From Paraphysomonas bandaiensis (lineage: Eukaryota; Chrysophyceae), in NCBI GenBank assembly GCA_965644295.1, contig CBFFRP010000034.1, positions 1 through 64,000 on the forward strand: a stretch of 64,000 nt of DNA, read 5' to 3'. Below the pieces are notes generated by a model that was not told the origin of the DNA, ran no database searches, and was given only the letters and a program-made list of their open reading frames with translations. Shown here one piece after another: positions 11,756 through 26,700 of this stretch (positions are counted from its first letter, which is position 1; each line of letters starts with the position of its first letter). The position numbers were made by a program, and so were the translations under genes.

Positions 11756-14700
11756 ATGGGCAATGTACTTGATGTACCAAAATCAACCGGTGATCTTCAT
11801 GCTGAAGATCTAAGCTGGTTAAGTGTCCCAAACTCTGCTATATTCAATGACTCCTATGTTGCTGAGACATATGAAAGTTTACCACCATTTAAAGGCACAG
11901 AAATATCTCAGGTTGAGTGTGATATATGTATATGTATATATAATGATGTGGTTAGGAGGATGAGGTGGTTACAGAGAATGATGAGGAGAAATCAAGCATA
12001 AGAATTAAGCGATTAGTTGAAATATTTTCAAAATCAAAGAATGCTGTTACATATGTAGAAAATTTTGAGGTTGATATGTTAGTATTGATAATTATTATTT
12101 TTGATAGATATTTGTGATAGGAGTTGTCGTGTGCCAAGGAGCTAGAGAATTCCCCATTTGCCCAGAGCAATAAGATGCGTTCTAGATTACTGCAGAGAAT
12201 CCACTTGGCTATGCTTCGCTCTGCTACAAGGTCGCCAATGTCGTCTGGAGGGTCTACTAGTGAAACCTTTGTACGTTCACTGCAGTGTGACAACTTCGAT
12301 GACGCGGATGGACTACTCACTGCGACCTCGATCCGTATGTCGCTAGCTATAATGCAGTGCCTTGCCCCAACAAGTGTGGTTTCTTTTTTCGTTAAATGAA
12401 CTACCAGATGACTAACGTATACCGCAGATCCACCTTTGTTTAAATCGATGTCGGCATCGATCATGGACTTGCTGTCGCGATCATCCAGCCTTGGCTTGGC
12501 TTCGGTTGAGGATTCCTCGCCACAAGGAGAAGGACTGCGGGCCATTATCGAATTCGCCCAGGAGACTGCGTCACAGAGCAGTGGTATTGTTTTTATTAAC
12601 TTTAAAATGTTGGCGTTATTTCTGATATGCAGCAAATCGCAGTGATGCCCTGGCCCTGCTCCTAGCTGTTGCCGTCACGTCTGGATCACTCAGTGGCCTC
12701 ATTGCCGTTGTCTCTAACCTTAAGCGAGGGTCCGATCGCCTCCCCACTTCTGTAACCCCTTTTATGCAACGCTTGGAGCAGCGTGAGACCACCTTGGATC
12801 TGTCTATTCCAATGGAGGATACGATTTCTGGCGATATTAATGTGAAAATGGTGTTTGACTTTCCAGATGCGGACAAACGCAAGTGTGAAGCTTCATTTAC
12901 CACCGACGGCACCCACCTGTTCATATGGAATAGTATAAGTTGTGCGATTCACAAGATTGGAACAGGATTTCATGGTACTATAGCGGGTAATGAATACTTG
13001 ACGAATGCTCTGGTTGAGCAGCAGATTCGGGATCGCCTAGGTATGATGGTGTACGAGCCTCAGCCACGGGAAAACTCAAGCGCAGAAACCGCTCCAGAAC
13101 CGGAGTCTGTGGGTGATACTCACTTAGTCCGGGTGATCGATTCTGCACGTCAAATTACAATTGACGAACACCTTGATGTAGATGATTGTCTTTCAGAATT
13201 CTTTGCGCATGAAGAGTTTGATGAGTTATTGAACTTTGTTGGGCCAATTCTCGAGGAGCGTGTGGTATATGTGTTAGAATTCGATCGTTCTATAAGATTT
13301 TTCCGAATTGGAGAACGTGAGTGGATATCTGAAGAAAACCCAGTAAATGATGAATCCGATGTTGATGATGACGATGATGACTTTGACAGCGAGTCGAGAG
13401 TAGTTGGATTCACTCGTGCTGTGGATGTAATTACTAACACCAGTGGAGGACAGGAGGCTGCATCATCGGAGACTATGAATAGAGATGTGGAGGAAACGGA
13501 AAAAATAAAGCCCGCCTGGATTTCATGGGCTCACGGGAAAATATATCTCAGGATGTGCTATCTGTTAGGCCCGTTTCGAATCGCTGTATTCTCTGCCAGT
13601 GCTCTCAAGTTGGAAGATATCATTGACTTGGACCTGCCCGTTCCTTTATTAATTAAAACCAAGCGGTCATGGTTGAAGAAAATGGCAGTACAGCTGCGAG
13701 AGGGTATGCTTGTAGATATAGAAGAAAGCAAAGAGGATATTGTACATCATGACGAGAAGTTGTGTGATGCGTTGGATGCGGTGGATATTGACCTCAACAT
13801 GCTTGAAGAAGACGAGGGGGAAAAAGAGATATGGGAAGACGGCGAGCAAGTTGATCTACTTCACTCAGTGCTTGTAGGAAATGAAGATTTCTCAAGGCCA
13901 TCTATTGCCACAGCCTCATCTAACTTCATGTCCTCTGGTGGTGAGCAAGAAAGGAACCTTTTGGCGGCGGATGACGAGTGGAACATTGAGTCATCCTTTC
14001 AGTTCGGGCCCGGTGATACGAACCAAGAAATTATTTTGGACATGGGGGGGCAATTCAGAGTGACGGAAATCGGGGCTTCATTTGACATCCCCGATGGTAG
14101 TCACAGCTTTGAGGTGCATGTATCTTCTGATGGGAATAGTTACGAGTTGTTCGGCTCTATTATTCCTTCTACGGTACCTGCAATGTTGCACTATTCTCAG
14201 TCGGATGAACAGCAAGATAGCATAAGCACGCTGCCAAATGTACGATATATCCGATACACTTTTGGTGGGCATTCGCCTGATGGAAATGGGTTAGTAATTC
14301 ACCGATTGTATGTACGAGGCCCGAATAAGGTCCGGAAAGACTTTGTCCCACCGTTTCCGGTCATGACTTCTGATGGTAGAAACCTTATATTCCTTCATAT
14401 GGACAAGCGGTGCATCTTAGGCGATGGTGGAAATGAGGAAGAACACATACTGCAGTCATTTGTATTTGATCCCTGTGTTGGCATGAAGGCAAATCAATGC
14501 AAGCAAACAGATTACAAGTGGGGACTTTCTGGCGGGGAAAATGAGCTTCAACAATGTTCATTTTTGTTTAATAGCAGCAATTTAATTGTTTCCCACACAA
14601 AAAAATTTGCGAGGATTAGCAAGGATGATAAGCAAACAACTTTCTGCTTTTGGAAATTCGACACTGCCAACGGAAAATTATTGTCGTCTACAGAATGCAA

Positions 14701-17700
14701 TTTCAGTAAATCGAAAGGATACCCATGTTCTTTGTCGTATGATTCCCGTAACAACATGATATGGGCATGGAATTGGGCAGATGTCATGTGTCTGCGATGG
14801 CGCAACAATGGACTAGCACCACGATTCGATCCTCCGAAACCCATATCTGCTCGCGAGCTTTTGCTATCTACCTCACCACATCACCGCCTGGAAGCGCTTT
14901 ACTCTATTCCAGAGGAACAACGTGATTCTGCTTACGAGGCTTCTTTTATCATGTGCCAACTAGATCGTCTGGCACTTTTGTATAGTCCTCCTCGTGAATC
15001 TGTGGCAGAAGCGAAGAAGTTTAATGAACTGGAGGTTCAATCGGCTGGTGCTGATGATGGAAATTTTTGTAAGCTTCTTGTTCGAGGTCAAGTACATGGC
15101 AGCTACGGACGGGGATTTAATATATTAGTTCTGGACAATCATTTTGTTCCGAAAGATTTCAGAAATTTTGATACACATGATAATATGAGTGCTTCTGAAC
15201 GGATGGCTGATTTTGTTGATACAATTCCGGAAAATAGACTTGTTCTTGTTGCCACTATGGACACAGCAGTGAACAATCTGACGTCACGTGGAAAGGCTTC
15301 GCTACGAAGTCTCGGTGCTGGCAGTCATATCGAGAGGCTCCCTTGTAAAGGCTCGTTTGCGATGATTGGGCGGAAAGGTGCTTCGCCATCTGAAGTGGTG
15401 CAACAGGTAGCAGATAGGAAGGCTGGAGCAGTAGTAGTACGGCAACGGATGCCCTCGCCTAAAGTACCACTTGCTGTCGAATGTTCTTCTCCTGCGATTC
15501 ATGGGCTCGTGGAACTTGTACGGAACCACCACGAACTAATTAAAAAGAGTGTAGCATCGCCGATGGATGTTCTTCTGCTCATCTCCTCGATGCGACTGCT
15601 TTCTACCAATGTGCATCAGCTACTGTGTGGCTCTTCTATAAGTGATGCCACAAGAGTATTTGATGTAAATGACCGAAAAATCATTGTTAAGATTGTAAAT
15701 GATTTCATTGACCAGCCTCCTGCTGTGGAGGGTGGAGCTGTTATTGCCGAGACTGCGTTGCAATTGTACATCACGTCTATTGATGTGTTGTACCCCTCTC
15801 CGAATGAAAAATGCTCTCTTCTGGTGAAGTACCTCGATGAATTTGTGAACGGAACTTTGTCAGACCTTGAGGGTTCAGTATTGGAGCTTCTATTGAGACA
15901 AATGTCCGATGCCACGTCTCTCGGAAAGTTGTTTGAGCATACTGAAGGATCAGCAGTCGCTAACCCAGATCAGCTTTTGTCTTCTCTGCTATCTATATCG
16001 AAGGTGGAAACACTCTCCAGGCTGAAGGCTGTGTCCAAGGTCGACTCTGTTTCTACTACCCTGGGAAATGGAGTGGCTGGTGTCGGAAACGCTGCGGTTC
16101 TTATGTTGGCCACACTTTGCAATATGATTCTCAGTAAATGTGCACAGACCATAATTGTTTCCGATGACAAGGACCTTGTTGAAATTAATGCAAACAGTAT
16201 AATGTCGCTCATTTCGAATATTGCTGATAGCAGCTCAATTATTTTACAGGCAGGCTTCGAAACGAATCGTTCTTTATGTGGGCTACACGATAACAGCAAT
16301 AGTATGGTTTTGGATGATGAAATAGATGAAATACTCAAATTGTCATTTGTTGGGGAACTTTTACCTACCGTTCTTCATGCCTCTGGGCTACTCTTTGAAT
16401 CACATGGATCAAAATTGACTTCACACTTTTCTGACACCTTTTCAGAGAGTCTGACATCTTGTCTGAAAGACGTTCACTCTCTTCTTGCAACAGTTCCAAA
16501 AATTAAGCTTCAGCCGCAAGGTGCAACTGAATCAGGTGTCCGAACCAGCACCCATACGTATGAGTCTGCCCATCCATACCTGCCAAACACAGATGAAAAA
16601 TTTGAGTTGAACTTTCCTAATGCGATTCGCATGACAATAGCATTCGATCAGGATACGAGGACAGAGAACAACTATGATTACGTTCGAATTTGGAAAGACT
16701 CTAGCAAGACGGAGTCTTGCCACCCGGGCATTGACAAATTGACGGGAAGGAATGGTTCAGAGAATTGGCCTGGTCAAGGTGACCGTCCTCCTCTTGTAAT
16801 AGAAGGGGGTGAGTGTTATGTGGAATGGCACAGTGATAGTAGTAACGAAGATTGGGGATGGCGATTCAATGTTGTAGTGGAGTTCAGGAGGCGTGCGTCG
16901 ACGCAATCCCACTGGCTAGTTGATATAGAAAAGCAAATATGTTTTTGCGGTGCTGAAGCAGCAACCAGTATGATTATTAGCACGCCATGGAATAAAGAAA
17001 AAGAAGACCGCAATGCTTTCTGGATGGAAGATAGCTTGTTGGACTTCGGATTTTTGGAGGAAAGCGAGGTTGACATGGAGAACGATGAGGAAGCACAATT
17101 TCTCAATGACTTCGAAATTCGACCATCAGGATCCCTTGCCTCTGCCTTATGTAAAATAATGAAAACTCATGTTCGAGAAGATCAGGGACAGGTGGAAGAT
17201 ATTAACTGTGCAGTCTATGCTACATGCGCGGCTTTGCTTAAGCATAACAATCTTGTCGCCGAAGCGCTTGCTCTGGCGAAAGATAATAGACAAAAACCGT
17301 CTGATCTATTGATCAAAGTGTGGACCACCGGACAAAAGATGAAAACTTTCTTTGCATTTGGTGATGTGCGCGATGCATCCAAGGCTGAAGCGAACGATCC
17401 TGATTTGGATGATCTACCTCCTCCACCAACAATGGAGCGGGGTCCGTCAATATACAGCGGAGCGGATGCCGAGGTGGTTCGAAAGACATCCGAAGAAGTT
17501 GTAAAACGCGCCAAGTTTCTTCTCAGAGTAAATTCTTCTTCAAAAGCTGCAGCAGTCGCGAAAGAAAGTGCAAAACGAAAATGGGAACTGCTCAGTAAAT
17601 CTGTCATACATAGAGGGCGTTCTCGAGATGAATCTGACGGTGACATTGGTGGAAAATGGCACGCACTCGTTGGTGAAGTTCATGCTGCATACAAGCTAAA

Positions 17701-20700
17701 AGGTATGCTCACTCATATGCGTAAAGAGGCCTCCCTTCGCAAGGGAGGTGCAGCACTGACGACTACCGAAAAAGTGCTACGTTTTGTGCAAGGAAGGGTA
17801 AATGTGGCTGATCTTGAGAGCATCCGTACTCTTCGTAATGCGAGAGCCCATGTTCGATCTTGTGGTTTTGACATGATATCAAGACTTATCGAGGCAGCTA
17901 TTTCTCCGTTTGCGATTAAATGGTTGATGTGTACCCTGTCGAACGCTATACGATCCAGTAAAAGACCAGATTGTGCCAAGCCTGGTGTGCATTATCTAAA
18001 CACCATTGAGGGGTGTTCAAATGCAGAGCGTGGGGCAGTAATCAAATCGTTTTGTGGCATTGTAGAGAAATGTGTGAATATGATGGGTATAGCCTACGCG
18101 AATAGCAATAAAAATGAGTTGACGGAACATGAGAGAAACGAATGGCGAAGTGCAACCATCAGCTGTATTCGCGCACTAGCCATTGATTATAACCTCCTCG
18201 ACCACAGTATATTAGATAGTTGTAATATTCTCGCGGAACTTCAGTACTTTTTACAGGCTAGTGAATTTGATGTTCAGCGCACCGGATGGAGTTTGTTCGA
18301 ACTCTTGCTTCCTCGTTGTGTTGGTTTAGAAGGGCATCGCCATGGCTCAAATTCTATTTCAGATGAGCCCACAGACTTTAGCAAAAAGCTCGTGGCAATG
18401 CTTGTCAATCAACTTGACCGTGCCGCCTGCCGAATATCCGCACTCCCTACTCCAGAGAATACTGATTTGGCTCTTGCTCTAGGCGGTAACTCTGTTATTC
18501 CCGGCGTAGTTTCGTTGCGAAGAGATAGTTTGGGGTATTGCGCTCCCCACCAGCCACTCGGTCTGTATCATACGTTTTCCTTTTGGATGAAGCGAAAGAA
18601 GTGTGCAATGGATAGCGCTTTTGAATCTGGGGAGATTGCCGAAGGGTATAAAGTCTTTCGTGGTCCAAATTGGAGGAAAGGAAACATTGACGATGGTGGA
18701 GACGGGTGTTTGGGTACGGTTGTAAAAGTAGATGGCGACAAAGTCACAGTAAAGTGGGAAAATAAAATACAAGCGAAGTACAAGTTTGGAGCGATTGAAG
18801 ATGGCGAGAAAGTATATGAGGTTTCTGTTGTAGATACCACAGTAGGTGGGCATATATTATCGAAGGGTATGAATGCGTTATTAAGCGAAGATGATGCGGC
18901 TGATGTGTGGTCTACATTTGGAATATGTTTAAGGCCAAATGCTACCTTGAAAATGTTCGCTGCCTCCGGCGGTGACGACTTTTACGGAAGTGTGGGGAAA
19001 AATATAATTCCTGCCGAAGAATGGACGCATGTAGCAGTTGTACAAGACAAAGATAAAAATAAAATATATATTAACGGCACAATGGATTGCGAGAATACAA
19101 TTCCAGGCCATATGCTCTATCCAGGCAAGGGATCGAGAAATGTTGTGGTAGTGGAGAGCCCTCACCCATATAGAGACAACACTGAGCTATATACTGTTAT
19201 TCAGGAAGAAGGAGCCGTCAGCTACACTATAACGTTTGATCCACGCACCAGAACAGAGAGCAATTATGACTATATTCGATTCTACAAGAATGACAGTCAC
19301 AGTGATTACTGGGGGGAACAAAAGTATACGGGCGGCCGCGGGGGGTCTTCATCAAACTGGCCTGGATTCAATGGACGTCCGCCTCTTGTCATACCAGCCG
19401 CAAGATTTATTATCTACTTCAAGACCGACTGTAGCAACAATGATTGGGGGTATAAGATGAATATTTCTGTTGAGAAGCTCGAAGTTGTTGATGATGAAAG
19501 AGATATAATCGATACACTCAATGACAAACCTATATATATTGGGCAAATGCCGTCATATGTGAATAACCTTCCTAATTTGCCGAACTCTTTTGATGGGCTC
19601 ATTGGTGGCCTCAGCGTGTACCCACGGGTTTTATCAGGCGATGAGATTGCATCATTAGCCACTCATACACCTGAATCACCAACCGATTCTGGCGATGAGG
19701 TTCTTTGTCTTGATGTGTTATCTATGATGGATCGATCCTGCCAAGCGTTGAAGGGCATTAGTGCGACAATGTCCAATGCATTCCCTGGGCCAAATGTTGT
19801 TTATCCACTTTTGTGTATTGTCTCAAAAGGTACTGCATTTGTTCAGTCATCTGCTCTGCGTGTCTGTGCCACGTTGCTTCCAGTTTGTCCGATTGAGCTG
19901 GTAAATGTGCAGGCCACGCGTGCAGGTCTGAGCAAGAACGGTAGCTTTTTGAATTTTATACTCAATCGAGTTGGACAAACAATGAACGTGTGGTCGCGAT
20001 ACTCCGTCCAGCCCCCAGAAGCCCGACTGTGCAACGAATTGGAGTTTAGTATTGGGATGGAGTATTTGAATCTACTGAATGCTTTGGCAGTTTCTGAAGA
20101 ATGGGGCAGCACGATATTGTCTACTGTTGATGAGATTATATCGACAACTTCTCCGGCAACGATAGCGAGCATTAAAAAATGTACTGAGAAGGAAACAGCA
20201 CTAGGTAAATCTTCCTCGAACATTGAGGTTCAAGATGAGGACTTAAACTTGGTGTTTTCTATTCTGGGGCTTCTTGGTGGAACGCTCAGTGGACTTTATG
20301 CAGGTGCAAAGGCACGATATGCTACAGGGGATGACAATGGTATCATGGAGGAATGTACTGTCCTGGCATCAACGTGGCCTCCAGACCCATCGTCTTTCAA
20401 TGACAAAGTCGACGCTGCAATGTGGAAAGATATGACATCATTTGGTGATGCATTTGTGATTGTCCTCAATTCTCAGCCCGGCGAATCTTTAGTTGTTCCT
20501 AGAAATAAGCTGAGTGTTTCATCAACTCCATTCTGCAAAGATATGAGCAGTTTTCTGTCGAAGTTATCGGGATCTTTAGTTAACCTCTTCTCTGTAATTT
20601 GTAACATTGATGCAACTGACAAGCGACCTGTACATATTCCGAAAATTAAGGAGTCAGATGAATGTCATGAGTTTGAAAGCCCTCACCCTTATCCAGATAA

Positions 20701-23700
20701 TTCAGAGGTGTACAAAGAAATTAAGTTCCCAGGTGCAAAAAGTATTATAATTGAGTTCGATAGGCGCACAAGGACAGAACCATCATGTGACTATGTACGC
20801 TTCTATAAGGACAATAATCATAGAGATTATTTTGGCGATGAAAAATATCACGGAAGGGATAACGAGCAGAATTGGCCAGGAGTTGCGGGTAGACCACCAT
20901 TAGTGATACCTGGGGATTCATGTGTCTTGTACTTTCATTCCGATGGATCGAATAACGATTGGGGCTATAAATTCACTGCCAAGGCGCACTGCATAGTAAA
21001 GACTTTCCCCCCTCCTCGTCCGCCATTGCTGCATAATGCACTGATTGCTCACGTTAAACTACTTGGTGTCAACGCTCTCCACACTTTACTTAAGGAATTT
21101 TCGTGGTTTAGTTTATCCTGTATGCCTATCATGTCCAGTTTGCTCTCGGCTGCACTCTCTCCTCTCCCTGTCAGCAAAGTTGGTCCCGTTGCAACGAAAC
21201 CTTTGGTTTTTGAATCTAAACACCCTTACGACCATAACTTGGATGACTACATACCTGTGAGAATAGCAGGTGCAAAGAAATTAATCGTCACATTTGATGA
21301 CCAAACGGCTACAGAAAACAGTTGCGATTACATGAGGCTTTATAAAGACGACTCCAAGAGTGAGTATTGGGGTGAGAACCAGTACACTGGTGGTAAAGAC
21401 GGGGGAAGTTGTAATTGGCCTGGTATTCAAGACAGACCGCCTCTTATTATACCATCGGATTCATTCATCATATATTTTCACACAGATAGCTCTGTAAATG
21501 CATGGGGTTGGAAAATGTTTGTGAGTGCTGCCGTGGATGAATCTGGAGGCTCCACGCCTGAAATGGACACTGGACTCTGTTTGTACCGGGCCCAGTGTTG
21601 CCAAATGGTGCTAAGAGATTGTCCTGCACGTCAGCCCGAACCAGAAGGTCTCGATGAATTTGAAGTAGAGACTCCAAGTGCAGGTGAGCTACTGCTCCTT
21701 GACATATCGAATGAAATAGTCGAAGATGCTGCTTATTCCACTGCCGTCGAGGCGGATGATACACCACCCGTCACCCCTTTGGATAGAATAAAGTGTAATA
21801 TGGACACCATTATGAATGTAAGAGCTCGTGGTGGTGCTTTGTGGCCGAGAGACTTTAAAATGAACCCGAAAGACACTACTCAAGTGATCATTCGCTCAGA
21901 CACAGCTGATGAAGCTGATATTGTGACTGTAGTTACTGGTGGCTGTGTGTTGACTGCTGAAGGTGAACATGGAGACTGGTTGCGCGTGAAAGCTACTGAA
22001 AATGATGACGTGAAGGAGGGGTGGGCACGTCGCCGCGTTGGAGATCTTCAGTACCTGTTGCCGGTAGTAGATGGAAGCGTGAATGAATCTCTCGAATCTG
22101 ATGATATTATCATTCTTCCTAGCGAAGACGATTCCAGTGGTATTGGATCACGCCACTCCATGTACGATGTCGACGAGAGTACCCTCAGTTCAGTTTATGG
22201 GAAGCATGACATTCAGCCCACTCCTTTGGAGTTGCTGCAGCCATGTGCAGACTGCATTGAGCGAACTGCAGCAGACATGTGCCAAATTGGGGCTGTATGT
22301 GTGGCTCAGGACTGTGTTTCCAGAATTGTTTCTATATGGCCAGACGACATACCGTTCACCATGCAGTCTTTCGGCAACACAGGAAGACTTTTGGCTTATA
22401 TTCGCGCGGCTTTTATACGAGAAAGTTCTATGGGCAGTGGGACTTTTTCGGGGCCCAATTCTGCTCTTGGCGTCCTCAAAAATCGAATATTAGAAGTTGT
22501 GCGCAAGGAATCTGAGGGAACTGAAGTATCTGATGACCCGCCGTTGGCTGACACTGTTATGAAATATGCAGTGAAGCAGCTCGCAGAAAGCTTGCGACTG
22601 GAAACTGCCTTGCGCCCAGTTCGAGCTAAAGTGAAAACCTTGGAATGCAAACACCCGTACGATGACAACATGGATGAGTATTGGGACCTCAGTATTCCAG
22701 GTGCTAAGTGGATGAAAATTGTTTTTGATAAGCGGACATCAACTGAAAAGGACTGTGATTATCTCACAGTGTACCATGACCAGTCAAGAACCCAAACTTA
22801 TGGGCCAAGGTATACTGGGCGTGCGTCCGGTAATGACAAAACGTGGCCAGGTCTTGGTAGTACCCCGCCACTTATAATTCCTGCGGACAGCTGCGTTGTG
22901 CACTTTCACAGCGATTCGTCTAATGTCGACTGGGGGTTTCTGTTGAGGTGCTATGGAATTATAGATGAACCTACTGAAGAGGAGAAAGAGAAGGTGAAGG
23001 CTGAAAAGACTTCTCCAAATGCCCCTATTCCAGAACTTGCTTGTTGGTTGCTTGAGTTCCTCGCCAAAGAACCTGTGGAAGGTGTGTACCGTATTCTATA
23101 CGCACCTTCAACTATTGCAACTCTCCGGCGATATGTTGAAATTATGCCAACAGAGAAAAAGCTATTCGCAGTGAATCTCCTTACCAATATGGTACAAGAA
23201 ATTACTCGTGTGCCAGTTACTCAAGAAACCGTCGATGAAATTTTCCTCCTCAAGAAGGTTATTGTGGATCTTTCTAGCAAGCAGCATGCACTTGAAGCAG
23301 CCGGTGGAGGTAGCCCAAACGAAGTATCACAGCTCTTACAGGCGCTGATCCAAGCTGCAATTGTGTTAGATTCAAGCGTCGCAAGCCTGCAAGTGGACAG
23401 GAGTTCCATTGAAGTCTTTTCGTCGCCCAAGAAAAGAGGAGATGTTGACGGAACATCGGTTAATGAGAGCAAAGAGGAAAAGATATTGTACGAACACAAA
23501 GACAACGATGATATGGTTGAGCATGTGGGATGGAATTCGGATGCATTAGGAAAGAACTTGGAATTGGCAGATTCAAATAGAACTGTTCGCCGACGTCCGT
23601 TTGTGGTTTCAGGTGAGTACACGAGTGCTCTGTGCAACGGAGGGTTTCAGAGCGGCACTCACACCTCTCATGTGAAGTTGAACTTCATTAGTGGTGCTGG

Positions 23701-26700
23701 ACCAATAGTTGGGGTAGCTGTTCGTAATTATACTGTTGACAAACCAATCGGGGATACTGGTGAGTTGTTCAGCATTGGTTGGGGCTCACAGAAGTTGCAT
23801 GTTTCTTGCAGAGACGACCCCATTCCTTTTGGACCCAAATTTTCAATTGGAGATGTGATATCTGTTGAAGTTGACCGCTCTCGTATGACAGTGACATTTT
23901 TTCGCAACCATGCCATTGTTGGAATCGCTGTTGGACCTACAGGCTCGGGTGCTGTTGTGGAGATGCCTCTACCTAGTGATCAACCACTGCATCTGGCAGT
24001 CAGTCTAGGAAATACTGGGGACTCTCTGCAGTATGTAGAATCTATACCGCCTGTAATTGCACCTATCACCACAGTCTCAGCGCTGACATCAGCATCATCA
24101 GACATGCCGGACTGGTTTCTTCCAATCAGAGAAGCGGTTATGCTGTTGCGCTCGTGCTCAGCACGTGAACTGCCGGCGTCCGTATTTAGCCGTGAATTTG
24201 TCCCTATGTGTGAGGAAAAGGCCCAGGTTGTAATAGAGAGTACACATCCATTCAATTCTGCGCCGTTACAGAGAACCATTGTCATTCCTGGCGCAGAGAG
24301 TCTTACAGTGCGGTTTGACAGTGCGACGAAGATGGGGACGAGAGATATCATCCGGATTCAGGGACCACTCATTAGGGGAGAGCGACAGAAATTTGAGTAC
24401 ACTGGATTAGTTGGGGGCTCCGTTGTTTCCAAATCTGCTGTTAACACAATTTCTGTTTCTGACAAAGTGGTTCGGGGTCCGACATGGGACTGGGGTGATC
24501 AAGACGGCGGCCCAGGCTCTTACGGTGAAGTATTAGAAGTCACAACGTGGAAAGGGAAACCGAATGCAGGCGTCACGGTCAAATGGAAAGACACCGACTT
24601 TGTTGGTTTATATAGATGGGACTTTGAGGGATTCTTTGATTTGTTGGTGGTAGGTCAGTCGGAAAAGTCTATGAACCCCCTTAATATTAGCGGAGACACT
24701 CTTGATATTGAAGTTCAACCTAGTTGTGATGAGTCAAGTACATTACGGATCCCAAAGGTGGAGTGGGCTGGTGCTCTTTATTTTAATGGCACATCATCTC
24801 ATATAGAGATCCCGTCTTCAAACGATATTGAGTTAACTAGTGATCTAACTGTGGAAGCGTGGATTAAAGTGGCAACCAATATTCCGTCTACAGTCGATTT
24901 CCTTCCTGTCTTGACACGTCAGATAGAATTGGATGGGATAAAATCCCAGTTCAGTCTACAATTGGGGTTTCCTGGTGAGTGTGGAACAAATACATTGGTT
25001 ATGCATGCAACGAACGTAGAAATACAGCCCGCAATCCACGTCCACGGTGGAAACATTACTCCGGGACTGTGGACACATATAGCTTGTGTGGTTATGGGAT
25101 CTGTATCTGCCCTATTTGTGAATGGTACGCTAGTTGGCTCAACAAACACTATCACAGGAACTAGACTAGGTGCTTTGGGTGCACCTTTATATGTTGGCAA
25201 GTCAGCCGACAGCCGGTTTTTCAAGGGTAATATTTACGATATTCGCATTTTCAACATTGGTCGCTCCATTGATGTTATTCAGGCGGAAAAAGGCACACCA
25301 CCTGCAGCTGATACACCAGGTCTGATATCTCATCTTGGCACCCACCAATCATCTGTGACCGATTTAGTATTCGATGCAGTTAGATCAGAAACTCCGTTGG
25401 CTGCGCCAGATGTCATGTGGGACTCGGCCGTTGAACCCAACGTTCTTCCAGCTGGCGCGAACTATGGGTACAAGTGCATCGTTACTCCAACGTTCTCGCT
25501 GAACACTGTCCTGCACAGTGATATGTTCCAGGACATTTTGCATAGCCTTCAGAACCAGTACACAGTTGGCGAATTCCGCCATGACCTCGCACTGGTGCGA
25601 TACATTAACCAAGTCAGTCGTGCGAGGAAGATTAATATAGCTCAGTTGCTTGTATGCAAATGGTCAGATATTGCCCCCACAGAGGGAGAATTGTCCAGTA
25701 TGCCTCTTCTTAAGGACCTCATACACATGGTTGACTCACGGGTATCTCTTCATGGTGGAGAAGAGGAATCGAAGAACTCGACCGACGGTCACAATATGCC
25801 TATGTGTGCACCACCGGTGCATACACCCACTGAAGGTTCTGAGACGGTTTTGCGTCCAATTGAAGCGCGCTTTAAGCTCCTCCAGCTTCTCAACAAGGCA
25901 CTTTCTACTACTGTTCCTTTCTTTGACTTGTGCACTGTAGATAAGCCTTGGAGCGTTGCGAGTTTGCTCTCCGCTTGTCGCGGACTTGTATTTGAAGCCA
26001 CCAAGCAACCTATATGGGACGCCGGTATGGCCGCAACAAATTGCTCCAACTCCTCCACATTTGATCTCAAATTATCACGATCTCGAGCTGCCAAATTTCA
26101 CCGGACTGGTCAAGTTGACAACGAGGGTCGTTGGATGGTCTTTTCGCAGGCATTCCGAGTACTACACACAATGCCCCCTAGCGCTCTTCGGCGAAGTGAT
26201 AAAGTGTACAATTGCACTTTCATGGGGGAGAGGGCCCATGATGCAGGTGGGCCTTATCGTGAGTCGTACGCAATGATGGCGCTGGAGCTGCAAAGTCACG
26301 CATTGCCACTCCTCATCCGTACGCCAAACAGTCGTCATAATGTGGGGCAAAATAGAGAAAAATGGGTCTTAAACCCGGGGGCTACGAGCTCACTTCATAT
26401 GGATATGTTCTGTTTTCTTGGAAAACTTATGGGCATTGCTGTTCGTACGAAGGAATACCTGGCGTTGGACATACCGTCAATTATATGGAAACTCCTTGTC
26501 AATGAAACGCCTACTCGTGAGGATCTTGAGGGAATTGATCTATTCAAAGTACAGTCACTTGATAAAATGAGAAACATTCATTTGCACCAAGTGGATGCAA
26601 GTACATTCAGTAGTGTTTTCTACGAGACATTCACGACTGTAACAACTGACGCGCGAACTGTTGAACTCCTTCCGGGGGGAGCAGAGAAAGATTTGACGTT

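Noticed and set aside
13150-26577. Numerous antisense frames of 60-140 codons across the HECT exon
   Set aside because: They are shadows of a long coding strand, with no family resemblance or promoter context.
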